Positions 24,769-33,769 of a DNA stretch of 43,755 nt are shown in pieces. The position numbers and the translations under genes were made by a program. Position 1 is the first letter of the stretch; every line of letters begins with the position of its first letter. The notes under the pieces were generated by a model. The model was not told where the DNA came from. It searched no databases and was given only the letters and a program-made list of their open reading frames with translations. Source of the stretch: DATHWB01 sp040902855 (GTDB lineage Bacteria; Actinomycetota; Acidimicrobiia; Spongiisociales; ZC4RG35); assembly GCA_040902855.1 (NCBI GenBank), contig JBBDWN010000029.1:1-43755 (forward strand). The letters are read 5' to 3'.

Positions 24769-25439
24769 GCCCCGACCGGCTCCACGCCGAGTTGATCGAC
24801 TGCCGTCGCTGCGTGCGGCTGGTGGAGTGGCGGGAACGGGTCGCTCGGGAGAAGCGGGCGGCGTTCCGAGACGAGGAATATTGGGCACGACCGGTTCCCG
24901 GTTTCGGTGATTCCGATGCCCGGGTGGCCATTGTCGGCCTCGCCCCGGCTGCCCACGGCGCCAACCGCACCGGGCGCATGTTCACCGGAGACCGGTCCGG
25001 TGACTGGCTGTTCCGGGCGCTGGATCGGGCAGCCTTCGCCAACCAGCCGGGTTCCACGCACGCCGGCGACGGGCTGGAATTGAGGGGGGTGTTCGTGACC
25101 TCGGCCGTCCATTGCGCTCCGCCAGACAACAAGCCCACCACTGGTGAGCGGGCGGCGTGCCTGGAGTGGACGGTTGCCGAAATGAGGGCCTTGGTGAAGC
25201 TCGAGGTCGTCGTCGCCTTGGGCGGGTTGGGCTTCGATGCGGTGCTCAGGATGTGTGAGCCGCTCGGGTGGCAGCGTCCGGTGCCGAAACCCAAGTTCGG
25301 TCACGGTGTCGAGGTCGCACTCAAGAACGGTCCGCTCGTGATCTGCTCCTATCACCCCAGTCAGCAGAACACGTTTACCGGTCGGCTCACCGAAGAGATG
25401 TTCGACGGTGTGTTTGCTCGGGTGCGGCAACTGATCTGA
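24765..25439 (+). CDS. uracil-DNA glycosylase, family 5 (UdgB)-like
   Basis: 224 residues. Motif A is GLAPAAHGANRTGRMFTGDRSG, visible as GLAPAAHGANRTGR then MFTGDRSG, and motif B is HPSQQNTFTGRLT. This is the family 5 pattern, which lacks the polar Asp/Asn of other uracil-DNA glycosylases in motif A and acts on uracil and other deaminated bases. C13 and C16 (CRRC), C117 and C132 are the expected [4Fe-4S] ligands. GTG 24765 overlaps the upstream TGA. The stop abuts the convergent membrane-protein stop as TGATCA. Confidence 0.9.
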   Translation: MSPDRLHAELIDCRRCVRLVEWRERVAREKRAAFRDEEYWARPVPGFGDSDARVAIVGLAPAAHGANRTGRMFTGDRSGDWLFRALDRAAFANQPGSTHAGDGLELRGVFVTSAVHCAPPDNKPTTGERAACLEWTVAEMRALVKLEVVVALGGLGFDAVLRMCEPLGWQRPVPKPKFGHGVEVALKNGPLVICSYHPSQQNTFTGRLTEEMFDGVFARVRQLI

Positions 25440-26246
25440 TCAACGCGAGGCGATCCGGGCAATGGCCACCGCCGGGAATGTGAGCAGCAGCGGGGCGACT
25501 GCCGCCACTCCCGCCTGACCGCCGGCCAATACCGCCAGGGCTGCGGTGAGCACTGTGAACACCGCCGCTTCCCGGACCCTGCGCGGCTCGAGCGGTATCC
25601 GGGTCCAATCGCCCTGCGAGAGCACTTGCATTGGCTGGACGACGACGGCCGCACCGATCAATCCGATCACGACGAACCCGAGCGAGATCACGTCGGGGAC
25701 GGTCCAGTCGCCCAGGCGGTCTCCGAAGGCGGCGCGCAGGGTCACGCCGATCGCCAAGACCGCCCCCCATAGGCCGGCATTCACAGGGGGAGCGCCGGGC
25801 AGCGCGACGTCGCGCACCATGGCGAAGGCCAGCAGGATGCCTGCCGCCCATCCCCACGGAGTCTCAGCGAACGCCACTGCGCCAAGCCCGACTGCGGCGT
25901 AGTCGGTGGTGCGCGGAGGGAGTCCGGTGGTGCGGGCGACGATGCGGGCGGTGAGCAACGTCAGGAACAACGCGGCCGGAGCGGGAGCGCCGAGGACCAG
26001 GGTCGACGCCGGGGCCAACAATGCGGCGATGGTGGCGGCATGGGGTCGGTCCGGATCGAGTTCCCGGGCCAGCATCCACGCTGCCGCCGACCCCAACGCC
26101 CCGGCAATGGCCCGGCGGATGTCGGAAGTGTCCAGCCCGTACAGCACCAACGCTGCCCCGAGTGGCGCGAACAGCAGGATTCGGTTGGTGGGGCGACGCA
26201 AATCGATGGTCCGCCCGACGTGGGTGATGTCCGAGAGCTTCCGCAC
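25440..26246 (-). CDS. hypothetical multi-pass membrane protein
   Basis: About 268 residues with some eight hydrophobic segments rich in Ala, Gly, Leu and Val. The basic N-terminus (RTIDLRRPTNRILLF) suggests a cytoplasmic start. I recognise no family. It begins 22 nt after the M20 peptidase gene at the end of the peptide-transport operon, so it may be co-expressed. I chose GTG 26246; there is no strong ribosome-binding site, and the longer frame to 26447 runs antisense-like through the upstream gene. Confidence 0.65.
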   Translation of the reverse strand: MRKLSDITHVGRTIDLRRPTNRILLFAPLGAALVLYGLDTSDIRRAIAGALGSAAAWMLARELDPDRPHAATIAALLAPASTLVLGAPAPAALFLTLLTARIVARTTGLPPRTTDYAAVGLGAVAFAETPWGWAAGILLAFAMVRDVALPGAPPVNAGLWGAVLAIGVTLRAAFGDRLGDWTVPDVISLGFVVIGLIGAAVVVQPMQVLSQGDWTRIPLEPRRVREAAVFTVLTAALAVLAGGQAGVAAVAPLLLTFPAVAIARIASR

Positions 26247-26268
26247 GGGACCGAACCCTACGAGGCGC

Positions 26269-27447
26269 TCACATTGACAGGAAACGGAGCGCGGCAGACA
26301 CGTACACCTCGGCATGGCGGCCGAGGTCGTCGACCTCGACGTACTCGTCCGCCTGATGGGCGATCCACTTCGCACCTGGGCCGTACACGACGACCGGCAA
26401 AGCGGCGTCGCGCCATAGGATCGTGCCGTCGGTGGTTCCCGGCACACCGCCGTACACCGGTTCGGAGCCGGTCACCTCCCGGTGGGCGGCGCTCACTGCC
26501 TGGACCAACGGGTGGCCCGGGTCGATCGAAGTCGGGGGACGATCGACCAGGACGGTGGGGGTGATCTCGACTCCGGTGGCGGAGGTGACACGGTCGGCTG
26601 CTTCGCCCACCTCCGCCAGCAGGTCAAGATGGTCGACGCCTGGCACCGTGCGCACGTCGAGGGTCAACAACGCCGTCGAAGGGATGACGTTCATCTGGGG
26701 GAGTGATCCGGCGGTGACGTGCGTGGGAGTGAGATATGTCAGGCCCAGGGTGGGATGGTCTCCGGGGTGGCGTTGGTAGTCGGCTTCGATCTCGCGGATC
26801 TCGGTGATCAGCTCAAGTACTGCGGTGATCGGATTGCGAGCCTGGTGGGGCATGGCACCGTGCGCCATTCGGCCTTCGAAGTCGATCCGTAGCCGAATCG
26901 CACCCTTCTGGGTGATGCAGATCTCTCCTGCCTCCGGCTCGCAGACGATCGCCCCGTCGATCCCCCGTGCGTGTCCGCGGCGGACGAAATCGTGCACCCC
27001 GATCATCATCTCTTCTTCGTCGCACAGGACCCCGAGGACGATCGTGCCCGGGAACGGTCCGGCCGACTCGATGGCCCGGGCGGCGAACAGCATCGCCGCC
27101 AGGCCGCCCTTCATGTCTGCCGAACCCCGACCCCAGATCCGCCCACCCACCAGATCTGCACCGAACGGATGGCGCGACCACTCCTCGGGGTCCCCTGGGG
27201 TCACGACATCGGTGTGGCCCTCGAACAGCAGCGTCCGTCCCGGTTGTCCGCCCTCCAGGCGGATGATGCAGTTGGGCCGACCGGGGGCGACCTCCTCGAC
27301 CACCGGGTCCCATCCCCACGACCGGGCGAGTTCGACCACCGCTGCAACGACCGCCGCCTCACCCTGGCCCGGCTGGTTCACGCTGGGGATGCGAACCAGC
27401 CGTCGGGTGAACTCGACCAGGCCGTCCCGGTCGATGGAGGGCTTCAC
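26269..27447 (-). CDS. M20 family metallopeptidase (ArgE/DapE/carboxypeptidase type)
   Basis: 392 residues. The zinc ligands are visible as H in FEGHTDVV, D in GRGSADMKGG, E in CDEEE (with the catalytic Glu beside it), E in VCEPE and H near WIAHQADEYV. A dimerisation domain (residues about 180-290, with GRMAHGAMPHQARNPI) sits between the two halves. Family members hydrolyse amide or peptide bonds of small substrates in the cytoplasm. GTG 27447 overlaps the stop of the peptide-binding lipoprotein (GTGA). A peptidase coupled to a peptide importer fits the use of imported di- or oligopeptides. Confidence 0.88.
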   Translation of the reverse strand: MKPSIDRDGLVEFTRRLVRIPSVNQPGQGEAAVVAAVVELARSWGWDPVVEEVAPGRPNCIIRLEGGQPGRTLLFEGHTDVVTPGDPEEWSRHPFGADLVGGRIWGRGSADMKGGLAAMLFAARAIESAGPFPGTIVLGVLCDEEEMMIGVHDFVRRGHARGIDGAIVCEPEAGEICITQKGAIRLRIDFEGRMAHGAMPHQARNPITAVLELITEIREIEADYQRHPGDHPTLGLTYLTPTHVTAGSLPQMNVIPSTALLTLDVRTVPGVDHLDLLAEVGEAADRVTSATGVEITPTVLVDRPPTSIDPGHPLVQAVSAAHREVTGSEPVYGGVPGTTDGTILWRDAALPVVVYGPGAKWIAHQADEYVEVDDLGRHAEVYVSAALRFLSM

Positions 27448-28943
27448 GGGTTGATTGCGAGCTTGGTGACGTCGAGGGACAGGCCGGGCAGGTCGGCCTC
27501 GTACCCGGTGACGCCCTGTTCGGTCACCGACAATGCCGGGAGTACGAACAGCCAGTTGTCGGCGGCCACCGCGGTGATCTCCTCCAGGACTGACGCGTAG
27601 AGTTCGTTGCGGGTGGCTTCGTCCGGCTCGGCATCGGCCTGCGCGATGATCGACGCCACCTGAGGGCTGTCGTTGCCCCAGTAGTACTCGGGATTTCCGT
27701 ATTGGAAGACGTCGCGTGGCTCGACGTGGGCGACGATCGACATGTCGTAGTCGTAGTTGGTGAACACGTCTTCCAGCCACACGCCCCACTCGACGTTGGT
27801 GATCTCCACGTTGATCCCCACATCGGCGAGTTGGCTGGCGATGATCTCGCCGGAACGGGTGGCGTACGAGACCGGCGGCAGCACCATCCGGAGGGTCACA
27901 TCCGATACCCCCGCCTCCGCCAGGAGTTCTCGGGCACGGTCCGGGTCGTATGGATAGACATCGGTCAGATCCCGGTACCAGGGGTCGAGCGGGGTGGAGA
28001 ACGAGCCAATCACGGTGCCGTACCCGGCATATGCCAGGTCGACGACCGCTTGGCGGTCGATGGCGTGGGTGATTGCTTGGCGGACCCGTTCGTCGTCGAG
28101 GGGGGCGTTGCGGCCGTTGAGGGACAGAGTGACTTCACCGTTCGTGAGCCCCTGCAGCACCTGAAAGCGGTCGTCGGATTCGAAGGCCGACAGCAGTTCC
28201 GGAGCCGAGACCCCTGCGACGATGTCCAGGTCGCCCGCCAGCATCGCATTGTTGAGTGCGTTGGGGTCGTTGATGTAGCGGAATGTCACCGTCTCGAGCA
28301 GGGCGGGCGTTCCCCAGTAGTCGGGGTTCCGCTCGATCACGATCGAATCGCCCACCGTCCACGAGGAGAACCGGAACGGTCCGGTGCCCACCGGCTCGTT
28401 CTCGATGGTTTCGATCGCCGCTTCGTTGAGGATGATGCCTTGGCCCTGGGTCAGAAAGAAGAGAAGGTTGGCGCTGACCTCATCGACTGTGATTTCAACC
28501 GTCGACGCGTCGACTGCGGTGACACCGGTGATCGGAGCCAGAGTCGCCGCGAACGGGTGAGCTGGATCCTTCGTGAGGACGTTGTTGATGGAGAAGACGA
28601 CATCGTCGGCGTCGAGCGGATCCCCGTTGTGGAATGTCACGCCGTCTCGTAGGGAGAAGATGTAGGTGAGCCCATCGTCGCTCACTTCCCACGACTCGGC
28701 GAGGAGGCCGGTGATCGATCCGTCTGCTTCCAGCTTCACCAGACCCTCGTAGACGTTGTAGAGCAGCACTTGGGGAATGGCGGCTGCCGGACTCGACGTC
28801 AGATCGAGGGTCGGTGGTTCGAGTTGGAGTCCGATCACGGCATCCGGTTGGGCTGAAGGAGTCTGTTGTCCGCCGTCCGATCCCTTGCAGGCGCCAGCGA
28901 CCAGGGTCAGCGCCACCACCGCGATAGTCATTCGTCGTGTCAC
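27444..28943 (-). CDS. peptide ABC transporter substrate-binding lipoprotein (family 5)
   Basis: 499 residues. The N-terminus MTRRMTIAVVALTLVAGAC ends in a lipobox whose Cys (residue 19) would be lipidated. The mature protein has the SBP family 5 pattern: LLYNVYEGLVKLEADG, LAESWEVSDDGLTYIFSLRDG and VTFHNGDPLDADDVVFSI. It captures di- or oligopeptides (or nickel or opines in some relatives) outside the membrane. It is the fourth gene of the operon, after the permeases and ATPase, and the M20 peptidase follows. A GGAG site lies 6 nt before the GTG. Confidence 0.92.
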   Translation of the reverse strand: MTRRMTIAVVALTLVAGACKGSDGGQQTPSAQPDAVIGLQLEPPTLDLTSSPAAAIPQVLLYNVYEGLVKLEADGSITGLLAESWEVSDDGLTYIFSLRDGVTFHNGDPLDADDVVFSINNVLTKDPAHPFAATLAPITGVTAVDASTVEITVDEVSANLLFFLTQGQGIILNEAAIETIENEPVGTGPFRFSSWTVGDSIVIERNPDYWGTPALLETVTFRYINDPNALNNAMLAGDLDIVAGVSAPELLSAFESDDRFQVLQGLTNGEVTLSLNGRNAPLDDERVRQAITHAIDRQAVVDLAYAGYGTVIGSFSTPLDPWYRDLTDVYPYDPDRARELLAEAGVSDVTLRMVLPPVSYATRSGEIIASQLADVGINVEITNVEWGVWLEDVFTNYDYDMSIVAHVEPRDVFQYGNPEYYWGNDSPQVASIIAQADAEPDEATRNELYASVLEEITAVAADNWLFVLPALSVTEQGVTGYEADLPGLSLDVTKLAINP

Positions 28944-28985
28944 CTTGCGCTCCGTCCTCAGGATCAGGGCATCCTAGAGGTAATG

Positions 28986-30590
28986 TCACGCACTGACCGT
29001 TCCGTCCAGTCGCGGGATCGATGCAACCAGTTGGCGGGTGTACTCGTCCCTTGGAGTCCGGAAGACGTCGTCGGCGGGCCCGGTCTCCACCGCACGTCCC
29101 GACTCCATCACGAGCACCCGGTCACAGATGCGGTGGACCACCGAGAGGTCGTGGCTGATGAAGATCATGGTGAGGTCGAACTCCTCTTTCAGCCTGGCGA
29201 GCAGGTCGAGGGTCACCGTTTGGACTGACATGTCCAGCGCACTCACCGGCTCGTCGGCCACGAGGATCTTCGGATCCGGGGCGAGGGCACGGGCGATGGC
29301 GATGCGCTGGCGCTGCCCCCCCGAGAACTCGTGCGGGTAGCGGTCAGCGGTGTCCACCGGGAGTGACACTGCTTCCAGGAGCTCCCTGACCCGGGTTTCG
29401 TGGTCCCCGCCGATCTTCAGAGAGCGAAGCGGCTCGGCCACGATGTCGCCGATCCGGATCCGCGGGTCGAGGCTGCCCATCGGGTCCTGGAACACCATCT
29501 GGGCGATGTGGCGAAGGGGTCGCAGATCCTTGGTGGCCGTCAGGTCGATACCGTCCACCGTGATCGACCCGGTGTCTGGTCGATTGAGGCCGATGAGTAT
29601 GCGGGCGAGGGTGGTCTTTCCCGATCCCGACTCTCCGACGATCCCGAACGTCTCGCCGCGGTGGATGTCGAGACTCACGCCGTCCACCGCCCGGATCACT
29701 GGGCCGGGTTCTCCCAGCCGTCGTCGGCGCAGTGTGTAGCTGCGCTTGAGATCGCGAGCGGAGATGATCAACTCCGCCGAAGACGGGGTGTGGGGCTTGG
29801 TCGGCATCGCACCGCTCCGGCTCATCGACGGCACCGCCTCGACCAATCGTCGGGTAACCGGGTGGACCGGTGCGTCAAACAGTTGACGGGTGGCGCCCCG
29901 GTCGACGATCTTGCCTCCTTCGATGACCAACAGATCGTCAGTGATGCCGGCGACGACGGGCAGGTCGTGGGTGATGAGGAGGAGGGCGGCATCGGTAGCG
30001 GCGAGACGGGAACGCAACACCGACAGCACTTGGGCCTGGACGGTCACATCGAGGGCAGTGGTGGGCTCGTCGGCGATCACCAGCGCTGGGCCGCACGCCA
30101 GGGCCATCGCGATCATCGCCCGCTGCCGCTGTCCGCCGGACAACTCGTGCGGATAGGCGCGGGCTCTCCGCTCCGGTTGGTCGATTCCGACCGCCTCCAG
30201 CAGCGCCACCGCTTCGGCGTCGGCGTCGGAATCCGACATGCCCCGGTGGATGCGGAGCGGCTCGGACACCTGCCGCCCCACCCGCATGACGGCATTCATC
30301 GCCGTCATCGGCTCCTGGAAGATCATCGACATCGAGTTGCCCCGATGGACGGTGAGGGCACTATCTGGCCGTCCGACGAGTTGTTCCCCGTCGAGTGTGA
30401 TCGAGCCGGACACCTCCAGCCCGTCGGGGAGTAGTCCCATGATCGCCAACGCGGTGAGGGTCTTGCCTGATCCCGATTCTCCGATCAGCCCGGTGCGTCC
30501 ACCCCGATCCATCGCAAAGGAAACGTTGTCGACGAGCGGCTGGCCCGACCGCGTGGCGATCGTCAAGCCCTCCACTGTCAGCAACGTCAT
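28986..30590 (-). CDS. fused double ATPase of peptide ABC transporter (DppD-DppF-like)
   Basis: 534 residues holding two complete ABC ATPase domains. Walker A is GESGSGKT at 37-44 and again at 319-326; signatures are LSGGQRQR and FSGGQRQR; Walker B regions are VIADEPTTALD and LVADEPVSALD. The linker near 245-275 lacks the Cys-rich oligopeptide-transporter C-terminal motif that the second transporter in this window keeps. The start overlaps the permease stop (ATGA). It powers the permease pair encoded just upstream. Confidence 0.93.
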   Translation of the reverse strand: MTLLTVEGLTIATRSGQPLVDNVSFAMDRGGRTGLIGESGSGKTLTALAIMGLLPDGLEVSGSITLDGEQLVGRPDSALTVHRGNSMSMIFQEPMTAMNAVMRVGRQVSEPLRIHRGMSDSDADAEAVALLEAVGIDQPERRARAYPHELSGGQRQRAMIAMALACGPALVIADEPTTALDVTVQAQVLSVLRSRLAATDAALLLITHDLPVVAGITDDLLVIEGGKIVDRGATRQLFDAPVHPVTRRLVEAVPSMSRSGAMPTKPHTPSSAELIISARDLKRSYTLRRRRLGEPGPVIRAVDGVSLDIHRGETFGIVGESGSGKTTLARILIGLNRPDTGSITVDGIDLTATKDLRPLRHIAQMVFQDPMGSLDPRIRIGDIVAEPLRSLKIGGDHETRVRELLEAVSLPVDTADRYPHEFSGGQRQRIAIARALAPDPKILVADEPVSALDMSVQTVTLDLLARLKEEFDLTMIFISHDLSVVHRICDRVLVMESGRAVETGPADDVFRTPRDEYTRQLVASIPRLDGTVSA

Positions 30591-31411
30591 GTGCGCCGCA
30601 CCTCCAGTCGGGGGTCGAGCGCGTCTCGCAGTCCGTCACCCAGCAGGTTGAACCCCAGCACGGTGAAGGCGATCGCCAGTCCGGGCCACACCGCCAGCCG
30701 GGGAGACAGTTGGATGAAGGTCTGGGCATCGCGCAGGCTCCGACCCCACGAGGGACGGGGCGGTTGGGCCCCGATCCCCAGGAAGGACAGGGCCGCCTCG
30801 GCGAGGATGGCGAGGGCGAAGAGCACCGTCACCTGCACGATCAGCACCGAGGCGATGTTCGGGAGGACGTGGCGAAAGAAGATGTAGGCCTTTCGTCGGC
30901 CGTAGGTGCGTGCGGCGGCCACGTAGTCGAGTTCGAACACGCTGAGGGCGGCACCACGGGTGACCCGGGCCACGATCGGGACGTAGGCGATGCCGATGGC
31001 GACCATCGCCGGTCCGATCCCGGGAGAGACCGCCGCCACCAACAGGATCGCCAGCAGCACCGGCGGGAATGCGTAGATCACGTCGGAGAGACGCATGATC
31101 CCTTCTTCCGTCCATCCGCGGCGGGCGGCGGCGAGTCCACCCAGCGGGATCCCGATCACCACCGCGATGCCGACGGCCAGGATCCCGACGAAGAGGGCGG
31201 TCTGGGAGCCGACCATGATCTGGGAGAGGACGTCTCGGCCGAACTGGTCGGTTCCCAACAGGTGCCCGTTCTCGCCGACGCCGAGGAGTCGTTCGGTCGA
31301 CGAGATCTGCTGCGGGTCGTACGGAGTCCACACGAACGACACCAGAGCAGTGACGATCACCAAAACGACGATGGACGCCCCGACCACCAGGTTGATCCGT
31401 TTCCACCTCAT
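30587..31411 (-). CDS. peptide ABC transporter permease (DppC-like)
   Basis: 274 residues with six predicted membrane helices. HLLGTDQFGRDVLSQIMVG after the first helix is the DppC/OppC N-terminal signature, and the ATPase-coupling loop is AARTYGRRKAYIFFRHVLPN. It forms the channel with the DppB-like subunit. ATGA overlaps occur at both ends, so all three genes are translated together. Confidence 0.93.
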   Translation of the reverse strand: MRWKRINLVVGASIVVLVIVTALVSFVWTPYDPQQISSTERLLGVGENGHLLGTDQFGRDVLSQIMVGSQTALFVGILAVGIAVVIGIPLGGLAAARRGWTEEGIMRLSDVIYAFPPVLLAILLVAAVSPGIGPAMVAIGIAYVPIVARVTRGAALSVFELDYVAAARTYGRRKAYIFFRHVLPNIASVLIVQVTVLFALAILAEAALSFLGIGAQPPRPSWGRSLRDAQTFIQLSPRLAVWPGLAIAFTVLGFNLLGDGLRDALDPRLEVRRT

Positions 31412-32343
31412 CGCCTGGCCACCCGAGGATCGACGAAGCGGTAGGTGAGGTCGACGAGCAGGTTGATCGTCAGAATGAACGCCACGATCACGAAGGCTCC
31501 GCCCTGGACGAGCAGCAGGTCTCGGCGGGTGATCGCCTGCAGCAGCATGGATCCGAGCCCTGGGAGGACGAAGACAGTCTCGATCACGACGGTGCCGGCC
31601 AGCAGGGCGGCGAACTGGAGGCCGAGAATCGTCAGCACTGGGATGGCGGCGTTGCGCAGCCCGTGACGCCACAGCGCGGCGGAGCGGCTCAGGCCTTTGG
31701 CGCGGGCGGTGCGGATGTAGTCCTCTCGCATCGTGTCGAGGACCGCAGAGCGCACGTAGCGGGTGATGATCGCCCCCTGCACGATGGCAAGGGACAGGGC
31801 CGGGAGGAACAGCGCTCGCAGGGCTTGCCCGACCGAGTCCCAGCCGGGGAAACCGTTGGCAGGAAACCACCCGCGGCCAACGGCGAAAACGGTGACAAGG
31901 ATGAGTCCCGCCCAGAACGCCGGGATCGCCAACCCGATCTGGCTGAGGGTGGTCACCACCGTGTCGCCCAGCCGGCGATGACGGGAGGCTGAATACACCC
32001 CGGCCGGGAATGCCAGCAGGATCGTCATCGTCATCGCCATCACCGCCAGCGGCATTGTCACCCGCAGGCGGGCGGCGATCTGGGCGGCGATGTCCTGACC
32101 GGAGAAGATCGACGTGCCGAGATCGCCGCGAACAACGCCACTGAGCCAGTCGAAGTATTGGATCGGCATCGGTCGGTCGAGGCCGAGTTCGGTGCGCAAC
32201 GCCGCCACCGATTCCGGCGTCGCCTGCGTGCCGAGCATCACCTGCGCCGGATCTCCCGGAAGGATCGACATCACCGAGAACACGAGTCCCGACGCCACCA
32301 CCACCGAGAACAGGAAGACCCCGAGCCGGCGAACAAGGTACAT
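31408..32343 (-). CDS. peptide ABC transporter permease (DppB-like)
   Basis: 311 residues with six predicted helices. The N-terminus MYLVRRLGVFLFSVVVASG and the following MSILPGDPAQVMLG are typical of DppB/OppB. The coupling loop is RTARAKGLSRSAALWRHGLRNAAIPVL. It is the first gene of the operon, and the 200-bp gap upstream holds a hairpin-rich extragenic element plus a weak TATCAA box 8 nt before the ATG. Confidence 0.93.
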   Translation of the reverse strand: MYLVRRLGVFLFSVVVASGLVFSVMSILPGDPAQVMLGTQATPESVAALRTELGLDRPMPIQYFDWLSGVVRGDLGTSIFSGQDIAAQIAARLRVTMPLAVMAMTMTILLAFPAGVYSASRHRRLGDTVVTTLSQIGLAIPAFWAGLILVTVFAVGRGWFPANGFPGWDSVGQALRALFLPALSLAIVQGAIITRYVRSAVLDTMREDYIRTARAKGLSRSAALWRHGLRNAAIPVLTILGLQFAALLAGTVVIETVFVLPGLGSMLLQAITRRDLLLVQGGAFVIVAFILTINLLVDLTYRFVDPRVARR

Positions 32344-32358
32344 ATGGCTGGTTGATAG

Positions 32359-32497
32359 CACCCTGAGCCGGTCAGTCGCTCGCTGCGCTCGCTCGGGCCC
32401 CCCTCGACGGTCCACTTCGTGTCCCGTCGGTCCCCCCGGGCGGGGGGACCGATCTGATCGTTTTCCCCCTTGGGGAAGGTGTCGCCCACTGGGCGAC
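32359..32497. repeat. hairpin-rich extragenic element
   Basis: Three hairpins stand in tandem: 32427-32437 with 32442-32452 (an 11-bp stem of TCGGTCCCCCC type), 32463-32468 with 32472-32477 (TTCCCC/GGGGAA), and 32481-32488 with 32490-32497 (GTCGCCCA/TGGGCGAC). A GCTCGCTGCGCTCGCTCGG stretch precedes them. It lies between two divergent genes, so terminator function is not expected. It looks like a dispersed extragenic repeat, but only this copy is in the window. Confidence 0.5.
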
Positions 32498-32531
32498 GGA
32501 AGGGGCAAAGAACCTCCCACACGTGGCTGTC

Positions 32532-32537
32532 TAAGCT
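32532..32537 (+). promoter_or_regulatory. -10-like box for the yccF-like gene
   Basis: TAAGCT ends 6 nt before the ATG at 32544, with no ribosome-binding site, which fits a leaderless mRNA. Confidence 0.4.
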
Positions 32538-32543
32538 TGGGGC

Positions 32544-32957
32544 ATGGGTGTGATTCTCAATCTGATCTGGCTGGTCGTGGCGGGGATCGAGTTGGCGGTT
32601 GCCTACGTCATCGCCGGACTGCTCCTGATGGTCACGATCGTCGGCATCCCGTTCGGTATCCAGGCGTTCAAGTTGGCGGGCTTCGCGTTGTGGCCGTTCG
32701 GCAAGGCGGTCGTGCGGACGAAGACCCCCGGCGTGCTCGCCGGGATCGGCAACCTGCTGTGGGTGGTGCTGGCCGGATGGTGGCTGGCGCTGGCGCACAT
32801 CCTCACCGGGATACTGCTCTGCCTCACGATCATTGGCATCCCGATGGGAATCGCCAGCTTCAAGATGACACGCCTCGCCCTCGCACCGTTCGGACGCGAG
32901 GTGGTCGATCGGGCGGGCAAGGACGGGCTACCCGAGGACGCAGTCACTGTTCGCTGA
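32544..32957 (+). CDS. YccF domain inner-membrane protein
   Basis: 137 residues built from two similar halves, each with a hydrophobic hairpin ending in TIVGIPFGIQAFKLAGFALWPFG or TIIGIPMGIASFKMTRLALAPFG (shown by the shared cores IVGIPFG and IIGIPMG). This tandem pattern is typical of YccF (DUF307) proteins, whose function is not established. The gene stands alone between the hairpin-rich element and an SDR gene. Confidence 0.88.
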   Translation: MGVILNLIWLVVAGIELAVAYVIAGLLLMVTIVGIPFGIQAFKLAGFALWPFGKAVVRTKTPGVLAGIGNLLWVVLAGWWLALAHILTGILLCLTIIGIPMGIASFKMTRLALAPFGREVVDRAGKDGLPEDAVTVR

Positions 32958-32964
32958 GCGGTTC

Positions 32965-32970
32965 TAGTCT
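32965..32970 (+). promoter_or_regulatory. -10-like box for the SDR gene
   Basis: TAGTCT ends 7 nt before the GTG at 32978, with no Shine-Dalgarno sequence, suggesting a leaderless SDR-P1 peptidase message. Confidence 0.4.
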
Positions 32971-32977
32971 GACCGTC

Positions 32978-33769
32978 GTGTCCGGACTCGACGCCTATCG
33001 CGCGCTCTTCGACCTGACGGGCAAGCGCGCCATCGTGATTGGCGCCGGGAGCGGCATCGGCCGCGCCGGAGCCCTCGGGCTTGCTGCGCACGGGGCCGAA
33101 GTCGTGTGCGCCGATCTCGCTGCGACCGCCGCGGCCGACGTGGCCGCCGAGATCCGTGACGCGGGTGGCTCTTCCACGGCCGAAACGGTTGATGTCGCTG
33201 ATTCCACCTCGGTCGGCGAGTTCTTCGATCGGGTGGGCGCGCACGATGTCCTGGTCACGACGCCCGCCATCAACGTCCGTAAACGTCTTCTCGACCTGAC
33301 CGAGGAGGAGTTCCGCCGGGTCGTCTCGGTCAACCTCGAAGGAACGTTCAACGTCGTGACGAGATCGGGACGGATCATGGCGGACGGTGGGGGAGGGTCG
33401 ATCGTCGTCGTCTCCTCGATCCGGGCCCAGGTCGTGGAACCGGGCCAGGGGGTGTACGCGGCGACGAAGGCCGGCGTGTTGCAGATGATTCGCGCCCTGG
33501 CAGCCGAACTCGGCCCCGTCGGAGTCCGCGCCAATGCGCTGGCGCCGGGGGTCGTGGAGACCCCGCTCACCCAACAGATCAAGAACGACCCTGACTGGTA
33601 CGAGGCGTATGCCCAGAAGGGTGCCCTCGGGCGTTGGGCACAACCGATCGAGATGGCGGGCCCGATCGTCTATCTCGCCTCCGACGCGGCGTCGTTCGTG
33701 ACGGCGTCGCTGCTCGTCGTCGACGGCGGGTGGCTGGCGATCGACGGCCGCTTCACCCCGCCGCTGTGA
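32978..33769 (+). CDS. short-chain dehydrogenase/reductase
   Basis: 263 residues. The cofactor loop is GAGSGIGRAG, and the acidic residue in VVCADLA after strand 2 favours NAD. The catalytic Ser is in VVVSSIRAQ and the Tyr/Lys pair in VYAATKAG. The usual NNAG motif is altered to TPAIN. Its C-terminal SLLVVDGGWLAIDG is the classical end of the fold. The substrate is unknown. GTG 32978 has a -10-like box just upstream. The stop overlaps the start of the P1 peptidase gene (GTGA). Confidence 0.9.
   Translation: MSGLDAYRALFDLTGKRAIVIGAGSGIGRAGALGLAAHGAEVVCADLAATAAADVAAEIRDAGGSSTAETVDVADSTSVGEFFDRVGAHDVLVTTPAINVRKRLLDLTEEEFRRVVSVNLEGTFNVVTRSGRIMADGGGGSIVVVSSIRAQVVEPGQGVYAATKAGVLQMIRALAAELGPVGVRANALAPGVVETPLTQQIKNDPDWYEAYAQKGALGRWAQPIEMAGPIVYLASDAASFVTASLLVVDGGWLAIDGRFTPPL

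Noticed and set aside
23272..24888. 538-residue minus-strand ORF opposite the glycosidase-like gene
   Set aside because: It mirrors the codons of a recognised gene and has no family features.
32344..32543. Rho-independent terminator
   Set aside because: The strong stems lack a following T-run and sit between two divergent gene starts.
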